From positions 471,811-535,810 of the forward strand of contig NZ_JABGBW010000001.1 in NCBI RefSeq assembly GCF_014229965.1: a stretch of 64,000 bases of DNA, given 5' to 3'. The notes beneath the pieces are model-generated. The model was given only the letters and a program-made list of their open reading frames with translations, did not search any database and was not told where the DNA came from. How positions within the stretch are numbered: position 1 is the first letter of the stretch; each line of letters starts with the position of its first letter. The translations under genes and the position numbers were made by a program. This DNA is from Peptostreptococcus canis. GTDB taxonomy: Bacteria; Bacillota; Clostridia; Peptostreptococcales; Peptostreptococcaceae. This document shows, piece after piece, positions 36,201 through 44,245 of this stretch.

Positions 36201-38955
36201 CGGTAAGATTGCTACAGGGGAATACGATGCTGTTGTAATCGGGCATACGCAGTTTGAAAAAATTCCGATGAGTAAGGAATATCAGGAGAAGCATATTCAG
36301 GATCAGATTGATGAAATCATTAACTATGTGGAGGAATATAAGCATGATAGAAATCAGAACTTTACAGTAAAACAGCTTGAAAAGACCAAGAAGAAACTTG
36401 AAACAAGACTTGAAAAATTAAATGATGATTTTAAGAAAGATGATGTTGTTACCTTTGAAGAACTCGGCGTAGATAAGCTATTTATCGACGAAGCACACAA
36501 TTACAAAAATCTCTATCTCTACACAAAAATGAGGAATGTAGCAGGTATCGGTCAAAGTGAAGCATTTAAGTCCTCCGATATGTTTATGAAGTGTAGATAT
36601 ATGGATGAAATGACAGGTGGAAAAGGCATTGTTTTTGCCACAGGAACGCCAGTAAGTAATTCTATGACGGAGCTTTATACTATGCAGCGTTATCTTCAGT
36701 ACGAAAGCCTTAAAAAGAATAATTTAGAGCATTTTGACTCTTGGGCTTCTACCTTTGGGGAAACACAGTCTGCATTTGAACTTTCTCCTGAAGGAACAGG
36801 ATATAGGGTAAAAACAAGATTTTCAAAGTTCTATAATCTTCCGGAGCTTATGTCTATGTTCAAGGAGGTTGCAGATATTCAGACAGCAGATATGCTCAAT
36901 CTTCCAACACCTGAAGCACACTATGAAGTTATTAAGACTTTGCCAAGTGAAGAACAAAAGGAAATCTTGAAGAGCTTATCTGAAAGAGCTGATGATGTAA
37001 GAAATAGAGTGGTAGAGCCTGATGAAGATAATATGTTGAAAATCACGAATGACGGCAAGAAACTGGCTCTCGACCAAAGGCTGATCAATCCCCTACTTCC
37101 TGATAATCCAGACAGCAAGGTGAATGTTTGCGTGAAAAATGTCTTTAGTATTTGGGATAAGACCAAAGAAAATAAGTCAACACAGCTTCTTTTCTCTGAT
37201 ATGTCTACACCGAAAGGCGATGGAGAATTTAACATTTACGATGACATCAGAGAAAAACTCGTTGCAATGGGAATTCCGAAACAAGAAATAGCCTTTATTC
37301 ACGAAGCGAACTCAGACAAGCAGAAAGATGAACTCTTTGCAAAAGTGCGTAAGGGAGAAATTCGTATCCTTATGGGATCAACACAAAAAATGGGTGCAGG
37401 TACGAATGTGCAAAACAAGCTGATTGCACTTCACGACCTTGATGTGCCTTGGCGTCCTGCGGATTTAGAGCAGCGTGCGGGCAGAATTGTAAGACAGGGA
37501 AATGAAAATAAAGAGGTAAATATCTATCGCTATGTTACGGAGAATACCTTTGATGCATATTTGTGGCAGACCATAGAAAATAAGCAGAAGTTCATTTCTC
37601 AGATTATGACCAGTAAGACACCTGTCAGAGTTGCGGAAGATGTGGATGAAAGCTCCCTTAACTATGCAGAGATTAAAGCTCTTGCCACAGGTGATCCAAA
37701 GATTAAAGAGAAGATGGACTTAGACAATGAGGTTACAAAACTAAAAATGCTTGAAGCGAACTATAAGTCTAACCGTTACAGATTAGAGGATAAGGTGGCG
37801 AAAAATTATCCTGAAGAAATCGCAAGAACGGAAAAGCTCATAGAAGCTGTCAAGAAAGACATATCTGATGTAGAGCCTAAAGCGGAAGGCGAGGAAAAGT
37901 TTACTTCCATTACCATTGCAGGAGAAAAAATTACCGATAAGAAATTAGCCGGAGAAAGACTACTTGAAGCTATTTCAAAGGTTAAAATCAATGAAAGCAA
38001 GGTTATAGGAAAGTATAGAAATATGGATTTAGAGGTAAGCTATAACTTCTTTACCAATGAGCATAACTTTAGCCTAAACGGTGCTGCAAAGCATTCAGGA
38101 GAGCTTGGAACAAGTGCGGATGGTAACATTACAAGACTGGATAATGCTCTTGAGAAAATGCCTGAAAAATTAAACAGGCTTGAAGAAAAACTTATCAGCG
38201 CAAAGGAACAACTTGAAAATGCCAAAGAAGAACTCAAAAAGCCTTTTGAAAAAGCAGATGAGCTAAAATCAAAAGTGCTTCGCTTGGCAGAGTTAAATAA
38301 GCTCCTTGATATGGGAGAAGTGGAAGAAAAGAGAAATGATAATCCACTTGTAGAAGATGTAAAAAGAGCAATCATTGACTTCTGCAACAGAGAGTACGAA
38401 GAAAATCACAGCTATGATGAATTTAATACCTTGTATCCTGACTTGAAGCATATCGGTATCGCCTATACCAATACACCGGATGAAAGGCATGGTATTCAAT
38501 TTGAGTTAAACCTTGAGGAATATACAGCTACTCAATATGTAAATGATGTGGCGGTAAGCCATTATGATTATGTAAAAGAAAATGGTAGCGTTGAAAAAGC
38601 TCTTGATGTTATGAAGTTTGAAATGGAAAATGGAGAATTTAGTACATTTGTTTCTGTGGATGAAGAAGAATTAAAGCAGGCTATGGGACTTGATATTGAC
38701 GATGAAGGCAACTTCTATGATCCGCTTTCTAAAGACCTCGATAATGACGGTATTTCTGATAGATATGACAATGACTTTAAGGACAGTGATTATTTTGAGT
38801 CAACTTATGATGTGGAGGACAATCTTCATAACAAAGAAGAAACCGCACAAAAATCAGATGACAAGCCATCTATTTTAGGACAGATAAGAGCTTATCAAAA
38901 TGAAAGTAAAACTGAAGAAAAGCAAAAAACAAAAGAACAGGAATTTTTAAGATAA
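30208..38955 (+). CDS. Giant LtrC-like protein with DNA methylase and SNF2-type helicase domains
   Basis: The 2915-residue ICE protein has an N-terminal LtrC/ArdC-like DNA-binding region (1-110) and a hydrophilic low-complexity stretch (about 255-395) that overlaps a TnpV-like gene in another frame. Several LPD/YodL-type segments follow. An N6-adenine methylase-like domain (about 1180-1400) has NILEPSMGIGNFIG and VIGNVPFGEYKVND. The SNF2-like helicase (about 1910-2480) has LLAHVVGSGKTFEMVAS, LFIDEAHNYKNLYL, FATGTPVSNSM and QRAGRIVRQGNEN. Near the end lie a 37-residue Asp-rich module (38715-38825) and KPSILGQIRAYQ. It may process or protect transferred DNA in the recipient. Homologues are a hallmark of Tn1549-like elements. 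Confidence 0.9.
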   Translation: MRINDFHNILELIKQDILQSEAEYLKLLKVVGNNQRYDFRSQLSIYDRNSEATACAKFDYWRERFNRTVMRGQKGIPILEDYGTYKKVAYIFDISQTVSRNRDVNEVNLWRFDKEAHKDVLKGMITSEGYEESESTLENIFSLSRLYGDEKIDSLMNELRIADEDRISFTKFVRDSVSYAVASRFKLDYPIDYELLRENFQRLDSISLMSLGDTVSDISGKIIDATIQKSKELELQKKVLRGKEAGYNRIKEELEEVEENVLRRDDQERNENERVLRNGEYGRDNRENQGEYAKQLGGTDRFHDGISESDLRSDEAELPFTERGAEPLRDAFRSIQGEEADRTPDGYSETGNRIYEKREAKIDGSLEDRGREQSAVWGDDFSPKGSDHQGSSGNLKEHTEEEIREAEKASFSLPENSYGQISLTIPLTEKDIDTVLIDGGNHDGGRLPVIAEFSKGKSNEELGEYLKDTFRGGNGFYIDEREVSSWYSDKGIHLAYGTSAREDNTQILSWRDAASRINELLDRGEFATNVELLEAQDYERDRNSESLWYLTHDLSEEGIEQGYFNSFERGGGFPEETKRLSEALKNPEYLKETIREYERFLEGYKENRDVLRFHYHKVDSLYQRLKELELPRKEYSTNLTELTKVKPFITEDEVLESLSRGSGIDRGKERITKFFKENHTLQEKANFLKDEYGIGGHSHAISGAMGSDEWHDAKGLKLQKNDCNDVFLTWTSVAKHIDELLSKNLYLEEKKIESNTEIEEKEPQYYSKDNPENLMTDEMLERVPELYAQEDVSLADKQVHAAYIIPLRSNWTWYMTEYDRESGDAFGLVLGIEPEWGYFNLEELKELNAQRLILEDFPKTFRELKDSELKKQMDEQELQFVFNGELSFENKAELEAPEETEEDTKRDTVQATLFDYLKEREEVELNEKEESLLDDFAVKTGDTVYFNHEEYTVREISKNQITGRYDLWIDPARSGNHQIPIVAFEDNEDLLKQVSLERPNFIVGDEVKYKDKNYTITRFDDMGNNLKTITVKDNTEYLGGMITGSDVIPYRLESDLERVFQNQTYKQPEQNTEETQIRKGEAHNFKITEETLPDKLSPSERLNNNLEAISMLSRIESGQRELDSTAQEVLAKYVGWGGLSEVFDESREGQWKKARSFLKENLSQAEYEAARESTLTSFYTPKTVIDGIYKTLSDMGFKQGNILEPSMGIGNFIGNIPDKMSKSKFYGVELDSVSGRIGKLLYPESDIQIKGLEETSFSNNFFDAVIGNVPFGEYKVNDREYNKNNFLIHDYFFAKSIDKVRNGGIIAFVTSSGTMDKKDESVRRYLAARAEFLGAIRLPNNTFKGVAGTEVTSDIIFLKKRDSIRERDEDWIHLAEDDKGLTYNKYFVDHPEQVLGTMCEVSGRFGKTLTCEPIAYLGAEINMASLKDRLEIAGERISKDARYEEIELLDDEITSVPATDDVKNFSYTVIDDEVYYRENSLFIKKEITDKNKEKIKDYLELNTALKDVIYKQKEDYSDDEVKKAQEKLNEVYDNFSKKHGFINNLSNTRALKEDSNFPLVSSIEILDEEENFKAKGDIFSKRTITKAKTIDHVDTSLEALVLSMSEKGYVDFEYMENLTGKDRPTLIEELRGEIYLNIREEQNFYRPLSFNPEDGDLPFACANGSNSYKYGYVTKDEYLSGNIRDKIAIVDSYLSKLRQTERELPHLGYAEDGKEKELISYEMNRLEYQKAELTKVLPKELEASEINVRLGATWIPIKDIEKFIFETLKTPGYAKWDIKVKFSNLTSEWNVEGKSRDRGNDLAEMTYGTSRVNAYKLIEDALNLKETKVFDQIVNPDGSKTSVLNKKETLLAGQKQELLKEEFKNWIFNDQERRSRLVKLYNERFNSIRNREYDGSNLSFEGMTTEIDLRSHQRNAIARSLYGGNTLLAHVVGSGKTFEMVASAMESKRLGMCSKSLFVVPNHLTGQIGREFMQLYPSANIMVADKKDFEPKNRKRFIGKIATGEYDAVVIGHTQFEKIPMSKEYQEKHIQDQIDEIINYVEEYKHDRNQNFTVKQLEKTKKKLETRLEKLNDDFKKDDVVTFEELGVDKLFIDEAHNYKNLYLYTKMRNVAGIGQSEAFKSSDMFMKCRYMDEMTGGKGIVFATGTPVSNSMTELYTMQRYLQYESLKKNNLEHFDSWASTFGETQSAFELSPEGTGYRVKTRFSKFYNLPELMSMFKEVADIQTADMLNLPTPEAHYEVIKTLPSEEQKEILKSLSERADDVRNRVVEPDEDNMLKITNDGKKLALDQRLINPLLPDNPDSKVNVCVKNVFSIWDKTKENKSTQLLFSDMSTPKGDGEFNIYDDIREKLVAMGIPKQEIAFIHEANSDKQKDELFAKVRKGEIRILMGSTQKMGAGTNVQNKLIALHDLDVPWRPADLEQRAGRIVRQGNENKEVNIYRYVTENTFDAYLWQTIENKQKFISQIMTSKTPVRVAEDVDESSLNYAEIKALATGDPKIKEKMDLDNEVTKLKMLEANYKSNRYRLEDKVAKNYPEEIARTEKLIEAVKKDISDVEPKAEGEEKFTSITIAGEKITDKKLAGERLLEAISKVKINESKVIGKYRNMDLEVSYNFFTNEHNFSLNGAAKHSGELGTSADGNITRLDNALEKMPEKLNRLEEKLISAKEQLENAKEELKKPFEKADELKSKVLRLAELNKLLDMGEVEEKRNDNPLVEDVKRAIIDFCNREYEENHSYDEFNTLYPDLKHIGIAYTNTPDERHGIQFELNLEEYTATQYVNDVAVSHYDYVKENGSVEKALDVMKFEMENGEFSTFVSVDEEELKQAMGLDIDDEGNFYDPLSKDLDNDGISDRYDNDFKDSDYFESTYDVEDNLHNKEETAQKSDDKPSILGQIRAYQNESKTEEKQKTKEQEFLR
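30986..31393 (+). CDS. TnpV-like protein overprinted inside the giant helicase gene
   Basis: A 135-residue frame runs fully inside 30208-38955 in a different forward frame. It has an ideal ribosome site, AGGAGGT at 30971-30977, eight bases before its ATG. The product looks like a folded protein: VMRLNYLSQSEEQSHFEMLL, KKLTGHLMDIQKQAIEFM and a C-terminal helix recall the TnpV family of Tn4451-type elements. The host frame here is low-complexity and Arg/Glu/Gly/Asp-rich, as expected where a second protein is selected. The TnpV assignment is by recognition and needs a profile search. Confidence 0.7.
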   Translation: MYFDEMIRKEMKTSEFSEMESTDEIIEKIRENTLNSLEEQTDFMMEYPNPTYAVMRLNYLSQSEEQSHFEMLLDLYKEKKLTGHLMDIQKQAIEFMRREKPKLMAAWKIEDENNPQYGAMISALKEVTIKEVVEI

Positions 38956-38997
38956 GGGGAGGGCAACCTCCCTTTTGCCATGAAAGGAGAAAAAAAC

Positions 38998-39657
38998 ATG
39001 GATTACAAAACAATGAGAAATCAAATAGAAGATATGGTAAATGATAACCACAAGGACTTTGTAAAAGCGATTATAAGCATGGAAAAAGGTATTAATGATG
39101 AAAGTGCTTTAGATAAGCTATATAACGCCTATATGGACAATGACAGCCTTAATTTACTGCATGAGGAATTTGACTATATGATTGAGGATTTAAGGGAACA
39201 GGGGCAGATAAAAGACCTGCCTTATGTTAAGGAAGAAAAGGATAATCTTATCAATATAGTTGGAAACATTGTTGGAGAGGTTGATGTAGTTGAAAGAGAA
39301 AATAAAAACGGAGAAGCCTTTAAGGTAGCTAATTTTTCCGTAGTATCCAAAGATGATGAGGGTAATAAGGTGTATCACAACTGCTCCGCTTATGGAGAAA
39401 AAAGCGATATTCCAAAATACTTTAAGCAGGGAGATTTCGTTAAGCTCTTTGGACAAATCAGAACTTCCATTGATGATAACGGAAAGGAACATAGCAATAT
39501 CAGAATACTTTCTTCAAAGCTACTAAAGGCAAAGGAACAAATGAAAGGACAAGAAGAAAAGAAAGAGTCTGTACTTGGAGCTATCAAGAAATATCAGGCT
39601 GAAGATAAGGAAAAACCAAAAGAAAAGAAAGAAGTAAACAAAGAAGCTGAGAGATAA
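38998..39657 (+). CDS. SSB-like protein with N-terminal extension
   Basis: The 219-residue protein has an N-terminal helical region (1-85), an OB fold similar to the short SSB at 19105 (VGEVDVVERENKNGEAFKVA, then YHNCSAYGEKSDIPKYFKQG), and a C-terminal KESVLGAIKKYQ motif with a Lys/Glu tail ending EAER. AAAGGAG precedes ATG 38998. It follows the giant helicase gene by about 40 bases and is likely cotranscribed and working on the same single-stranded DNA. Confidence 0.78.
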   Translation: MDYKTMRNQIEDMVNDNHKDFVKAIISMEKGINDESALDKLYNAYMDNDSLNLLHEEFDYMIEDLREQGQIKDLPYVKEEKDNLINIVGNIVGEVDVVERENKNGEAFKVANFSVVSKDDEGNKVYHNCSAYGEKSDIPKYFKQGDFVKLFGQIRTSIDDNGKEHSNIRILSSKLLKAKEQMKGQEEKKESVLGAIKKYQAEDKEKPKEKKEVNKEAER

Positions 39658-39664
39658 ATTTATT

Positions 39665-39701
39665 GTCGGTGTGGTCTTAGGACTGTACCGGCTCTTTTTT
39701 A
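39665..39701 (+). terminator. Terminator after the SSB-like gene
   Basis: GTCGGTGTGGTC (39665-39676) pairs imperfectly with GACTGTACCGGC (39681-39692), followed by six Ts. It ends the long conjugation operon. Confidence 0.6.
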
Positions 39702-39767
39702 TTTGGTGAAATTATGATATAATTAACGAAATAAAAGTTCAATTATATGAATATTAAGGATGGTAAT

Positions 39768-39989
39768 ATGAAAATAAACTATAATGGGCTGTGGAAACTT
39801 TTAATAGATAAAAATATGAACAAAAGAGACCTACAGGAAAAAGTTGGTATAGCTCCTGCAACGATAGCTAAAATGGGAAAAGGTGAATTTGTCAGCATGG
39901 AAATTCTCTATAGAATTTGTATTGAACTGGACACAGATTTCGGTGAACTAATCTCATTGAATAGGACGAATAATATAAATAAGTTTTAA
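39768..39989 (+). CDS. Small XRE/Cro-type regulator
   Basis: A 73-residue helix-turn-helix protein (LQEKVGIAPATIAKMGKGEF is the HTH, residues 21-40) close to the small Cro-like proteins of Gram-positive mobile elements. ATG 39768 follows AAGGATGG. It lies just before the two-component operon and may control it or ICE functions. Confidence 0.8.
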   Translation: MKINYNGLWKLLIDKNMNKRDLQEKVGIAPATIAKMGKGEFVSMEILYRICIELDTDFGELISLNRTNNINKF

Positions 39990-40086
39990 TTTTAATAAAT
40001 AACCTTTAGACTTTAGATTGTATATCAAATGATGTATTTTCCTTTGATGATAATTATATTGAATAAGAAGTATGGAGTTATGAAAT

Positions 40087-40785
40087 ATGAGAGAGATAAT
40101 AATTATAGATGATGATATTGCATTATGTAATTTAATTAAAAAATGTTTAAGCACAGATGGATATTCTGTAGACATTGCTAATAATGGATTAGATGGATAT
40201 AAAAAAATCCGAAGTTCAAACAATCTGTGCTTGATTTTATTAGATATTATGCTCCCTGACTTTGATGGATTTCAAGTTTTGGAGATGATAAGAGAAGAAT
40301 ACACTGTTCCAGTTTTAATGTTGACTGCAAAGTCTGATGATGATTCGAAAATTTATGGACTTAAACAAGGTGCGGATGATTATCTAACTAAGCCCTTTAA
40401 TATCAATGAACTTAAAGCAAGAGTTGAAGCTATGGTTAGAAGATTCACAGACTTTAATCAGAAAAGCATAGACCAGTTTAAAGAAATCATAATAGAAGAT
40501 ATGAGAATAGATAAAGAGAATAGAACTGTAAAAATAAACGATAACAGTATCGAATTAACAAATAAAGAATTTGACTTGTTATATTTTCTCGCATCTAATA
40601 AAGGGAAAATTTTTACAAAAAAACAAATATATACGAATGTTTGGGAAGAAGATTACCTTTTTGATGATAGTAATATCATGTCCTTTATAAGTAAACTCCG
40701 AAAAAAAATAGAACCTAACCCTGAAGAACCGACCTATATTTTGACAGTAAGAGGCGTGGGTTACCGTTTTAGTAAGGGGGAATGA
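40087..40785 (+). CDS. Response regulator, OmpR/PhoB type
   Basis: The 232-residue protein has a receiver domain (1-120; acidic IIDDD, phospho-acceptor Asp in LILLDIMLPDFDG near residue 52, Lys in DDYLTKPFN) and a C-terminal winged helix (about 135-230: LTNKEFDLLYFLASNKGKIF, TVRGVGYRF). It is paired with the next gene and likely switches on the ABC transporter operon that follows, in the manner of peptide-resistance systems such as CprR of C. difficile. Confidence 0.92.
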   Translation: MREIIIIDDDIALCNLIKKCLSTDGYSVDIANNGLDGYKKIRSSNNLCLILLDIMLPDFDGFQVLEMIREEYTVPVLMLTAKSDDDSKIYGLKQGADDYLTKPFNINELKARVEAMVRRFTDFNQKSIDQFKEIIIEDMRIDKENRTVKINDNSIELTNKEFDLLYFLASNKGKIFTKKQIYTNVWEEDYLFDDSNIMSFISKLRKKIEPNPEEPTYILTVRGVGYRFSKGE

Positions 40786-40788
40786 TGT

Positions 40789-41697
40789 ATGGATATAAAA
40801 AATATCATAATCTTGATACTTTTATGTGTGATCCTATATTTAGTAAAAAAGATCACGCATATAAAAAAGGAAATAGATAGGATTAGGGAGGTACTTGTTG
40901 ATATCAAACATGGTGATTACAATCGTAGAATTTTAATTAAGAAAAATGATACTACAGAAAAAATTTGCCACGATATAAATGAGATAACACTACAAAGTCA
41001 AAATAAACTAATAGAGCAAAAACAGTCGGAGCAGGCATATAAATCACTCATGACAAGTTTATCTCATGATGTAAAAACTCCTTTAGCATCTATGGTTGGG
41101 TATTTGGAAGCAGTTCAAGAAGGACTTGTTATAGGAGATGAAAAAGATGACTATATAAAAGTTTCTTTAAGTAAAGCACATTACTTAAAGGATTTTGTAG
41201 AAAAACTTTTTGATTGGGTAAAATTGGATTCAGGAGAATGGAAGTTTTCTTTTGCGGATAAGGATTTGAACGAATTAACAAGAAATGTGATAAGTGATTG
41301 GATTCCTATTTTTGAAGAAAAACATATAAGCTATGAAATTGAAATTCCGGAACAGGAATGTAATATAAAGATAGATGAAAATGCTTATTTTAGAAGTTTA
41401 AACAATATTATAAATAATATTATTGTTCATAGTAATTGTGATAGAGTACATTTGAAATTAGAAGAATCGGATACAAAAGTTACTTTGACAATTTTAGATA
41501 ATGGAAATGGTATATGCGAAAAGGACTTACCATATATATTTGACAGAATGTATCAGGCAGACTGTTCAAGATTAACAAAAGGTTCAGGGCTTGGCTTATC
41601 AATTGCTAAAGAATTGTTGAGGGTGAATAATGCTAAAATAAGCGTAAGTAGTGTGCCTAATATAAAAACTGTTTTTACTGTAGAGTTTGCAATGTAA
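40789..41697 (+). CDS. Sensor histidine kinase
   Basis: The 302-residue membrane kinase has a single N-terminal helix (residues 4-20), then a HAMP-like linker. The phospho-acceptor box is SLSHDVKTPLASMVGYLEA near 90-108, and the ATP-binding domain has NNIINNIIVHSN, LDNGNGICEKDLPYIFDR and GSGLGLSIAKELL. It lacks a large outside sensor domain, as do small kinases that read out an ABC transporter or sense peptides at the membrane. It starts three bases after the regulator gene. Confidence 0.92.
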   Translation: MDIKNIIILILLCVILYLVKKITHIKKEIDRIREVLVDIKHGDYNRRILIKKNDTTEKICHDINEITLQSQNKLIEQKQSEQAYKSLMTSLSHDVKTPLASMVGYLEAVQEGLVIGDEKDDYIKVSLSKAHYLKDFVEKLFDWVKLDSGEWKFSFADKDLNELTRNVISDWIPIFEEKHISYEIEIPEQECNIKIDENAYFRSLNNIINNIIVHSNCDRVHLKLEESDTKVTLTILDNGNGICEKDLPYIFDRMYQADCSRLTKGSGLGLSIAKELLRVNNAKISVSSVPNIKTVFTVEFAM

Positions 41698-41710
41698 ATA
41701 GCTGATTTAG

Positions 41711-41734
41711 AAAGTCTCTTTTGGGGCTTTTTTT
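41711..41734 (+). terminator. Terminator between kinase and transporter genes
   Basis: AAAGTCTC (41711-41718) pairs through wobbles with GGGGCTTT (41723-41730), followed by a T-run. It implies a separate promoter, or attenuated read-through, for the transporter operon. Confidence 0.6.
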
Positions 41735-41816
41735 ATTGAAACAAGATAAAAACAAGAGTGCCGCAAGATTATGGCAAGGTTAATCATTTACAATATTTAT
41801 TGTAAGGAGGTGCGAT

Positions 41817-42584
41817 ATGCTCTTAATAAAAGCTGAAATAAAAAAATGGAAGAGAAGCAGAATTTTGATAGGTATTTTTATATTAACTGTTGTCTTAAAT
41901 TTATTTGCAATCGAAAGAGCATTTTCAATTTCAAGAGAAAGTCCTATCATGGATAGTTTTGGAGATTTATATTGTTTAGCATTCAAGAATATAACCTTTG
42001 TGTTCTTGCCAGTCGTAATTGGAATAATTTCTACAATGTTATTTTTTGACGAAAGGAAGAATGACACTTTAAAGAATGTACTAATAACTTCGGTTAGTAG
42101 ATTTGAAGTATTTTTTGTGAAATTTATTTTGATAGAATTACTGACACTTTTTTTAATGACATTAACATATATCTCGTCTGTTTTGGGGGCTGTATTAAGC
42201 ATAGGATTCTTAGATTTTAATTTAGCCACATTGAAAGAAGCAGCTATTTTATATATATTAGCAGCTTTGTTAATTCCGATTGCAATGCTTCCAGTGATTT
42301 ACATTGCTACTTTTTCTAAGAGTTATGTTTTACCTATTTCTATGTGCTTGCTTTATTTAGGAATTGGGATATTTGGAGCATCAATATTAGTCCATATACA
42401 TCCGCTTGCAAGCTTATTAGGGGTTTATCAAAATGTGTCATCGGCTGCCAAAGAAATGGTAGAAAATAGTATTGGTGGATATTCACTAAATGCATCCCCG
42501 TTTAGTTGTTTAGTATCTATTTTATCAATCGGAATAGTATTTTTTATACTCGCTATAAAATCCATGAAAAGACAAAACTATTAA
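41817..42584 (+). CDS. ABC transporter permease (lantibiotic-immunity type)
   Basis: A 255-residue permease of the ABC-2 group with six membrane segments (about 17-35, 55-75, 100-130, 140-165, 170-195 and 228-250) and the typical motif FFDERKNDTLKNVLITSVSR after the second helix. It is the first of three permeases around one ATPase. AAGGAGGTG precedes the ATG. Confidence 0.85.
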   Translation: MLLIKAEIKKWKRSRILIGIFILTVVLNLFAIERAFSISRESPIMDSFGDLYCLAFKNITFVFLPVVIGIISTMLFFDERKNDTLKNVLITSVSRFEVFFVKFILIELLTLFLMTLTYISSVLGAVLSIGFLDFNLATLKEAAILYILAALLIPIAMLPVIYIATFSKSYVLPISMCLLYLGIGIFGASILVHIHPLASLLGVYQNVSSAAKEMVENSIGGYSLNASPFSCLVSILSIGIVFFILAIKSMKRQNY

Positions 42585-42597
42585 GGAGAAAAATAAA

Positions 42598-43521
42598 ATG
42601 AAAAATTATATTATTGAAACAAAGAATTTAACAAAAGTGTATGGAGAACAAAAGGCTGTAAATTCGGTAAATTTGCACATCAAAAAAGGTTCCATATATG
42701 GGTTATTAGGTCGAAATGGAGCAGGTAAAACAACCATTATGAAGATGATATTGGGTCTTACGGATATTTCGAATGGTGAAGTAAGTGTTTTCAATCAAAA
42801 CATAAAAGGTAACGAGAAAAAGATTTATCCAAGAATTGGTGCAATTATTGAAACACCCGGATTTTATCCTAATCTTACAGGGACAGAAAATTTGGAAATA
42901 TTTGCAATGTTAAGAGGAACGGCTTTTCCTAATGCGGTTAAAAATGCTTTAGAAGTAGTTGGTCTGCCATATAAAGATAAAAAACTCTTTGGAAATTATT
43001 CTTTAGGAATGAAACAAAGACTGGGAATAGCTAATGCAATTTTACATGATCCTGAGGTTTTAATTTTAGATGAACCGACAAATGGATTAGATCCAATAGG
43101 TATAGCAGAAGTTAGAGATTTTATAAAAGATTTGAGTGTAAAAAAAGGAAAAACAATTTTGATTTCCAGTCATATTCTATCTGAAATAACACTCCTTGCT
43201 GATACAGTGGGCATTATAGATAAAGGAGTTTTATTAGAAGAAAACAGTATGGAAGAATTAAATAAGAAAAATAGAAAGTACATTATTTTGGAAGTATCAG
43301 ATGTATCAAAAGCTGCGACTATTTTGGAAAAAGAGTTTGGAATAACAAATTATTCCGTTGAAGATAATAATCATATAAGGATATATAGTCATGGATTAGA
43401 TATGGCAAAAATTAATAAGTTGTTGGTTATGAATGAAATATCAGTGATTTCATCACAAACATGCAATGAGTCTTTGGAAGATTACTTCAAGAAAATAACC
43501 GGAGGAGAGGGAATTGCTTAA
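42598..43521 (+). CDS. ABC transporter ATPase (lantibiotic/bacitracin resistance type)
   Basis: The 307-residue ATPase has Walker A GLLGRNGAGKTTIMKMIL near residue 35, signature YSLGMKQRLGIANAI near 136, and Walker B EVLILDEPTNGLDP near 155. The sequence type is BcrA/CprA/NisF. It is expected to power removal of membrane-active peptides with the neighbouring permeases. It overlaps the next permease by eight bases. Confidence 0.92.
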   Translation: MKNYIIETKNLTKVYGEQKAVNSVNLHIKKGSIYGLLGRNGAGKTTIMKMILGLTDISNGEVSVFNQNIKGNEKKIYPRIGAIIETPGFYPNLTGTENLEIFAMLRGTAFPNAVKNALEVVGLPYKDKKLFGNYSLGMKQRLGIANAILHDPEVLILDEPTNGLDPIGIAEVRDFIKDLSVKKGKTILISSHILSEITLLADTVGIIDKGVLLEENSMEELNKKNRKYIILEVSDVSKAATILEKEFGITNYSVEDNNHIRIYSHGLDMAKINKLLVMNEISVISSQTCNESLEDYFKKITGGEGIA

Positions 43522-44245
43522 TTTAGTTAAAGTAGAGTTTCTTAAATTGAAAAGGAAAAAGATTGTTTGGATGATGTTTCTGGCAACACTCTTAATGCCA
43601 TTGCTTGCCACTATATATTTTGGGAATATAGATCTTTCAGATAATGCAATGAAATATTTCAAATGGACAATCTTTAGTTATAATTTATGGCTGATTTTGC
43701 CAATTATATTAGGAATATTTTCCACAATGATTGTGTCAGCAGAGTATGAGAATGATACTTTTAAGATGTTGTGGATTGTTCCTATACAAAAGACGAAGCT
43801 TTTGATTAGCAAATTTGTAATTATGCTTATTTACACTTTAGTATTTATGAGTTTGTCAATTTTCTTTACACTTCTTTTTGGGAAATTTATTCATCATATA
43901 GAGATAGATTACTCTTTGTGTATTTTTCTTATTAGAAAGTGTTTTGAGATTAGTGTACTTTTAGCAGTTTCTATGCTTCCCATTTTATCTATCGCATTTT
44001 TGACAAAAAAATATATTTTACCTATTTGTTTGACGATTGTTTATGCTTTTTCGGGATTTGTAATTTTGATGGTTAATATGTATGTACACCCATTATCGAG
44101 CTCTACAGCAATTGTTTTGAGAGATGTTCCGGGAATAGTATTAAATCAAGATATAAATATAGTTTATTCTCTTCTTTGTATAGGAGGATGGGTAGTTGGA
44201 TTTACAATAGTTACAAAATTATTATTGAAAAGGAGAGGATGGTAA
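43514..44245 (+). CDS. ABC transporter permease, second
   Basis: A 243-residue ABC-2 type permease with six hydrophobic segments and the conserved VSAEYENDTFKMLWIVPIQK after helix 2. It overlaps the ATPase gene and abuts the third permease without a gap, as in nisin/CprBC-like operons. Confidence 0.85.
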   Translation: MLNLVKVEFLKLKRKKIVWMMFLATLLMPLLATIYFGNIDLSDNAMKYFKWTIFSYNLWLILPIILGIFSTMIVSAEYENDTFKMLWIVPIQKTKLLISKFVIMLIYTLVFMSLSIFFTLLFGKFIHHIEIDYSLCIFLIRKCFEISVLLAVSMLPILSIAFLTKKYILPICLTIVYAFSGFVILMVNMYVHPLSSSTAIVLRDVPGIVLNQDINIVYSLLCIGGWVVGFTIVTKLLLKRRGW

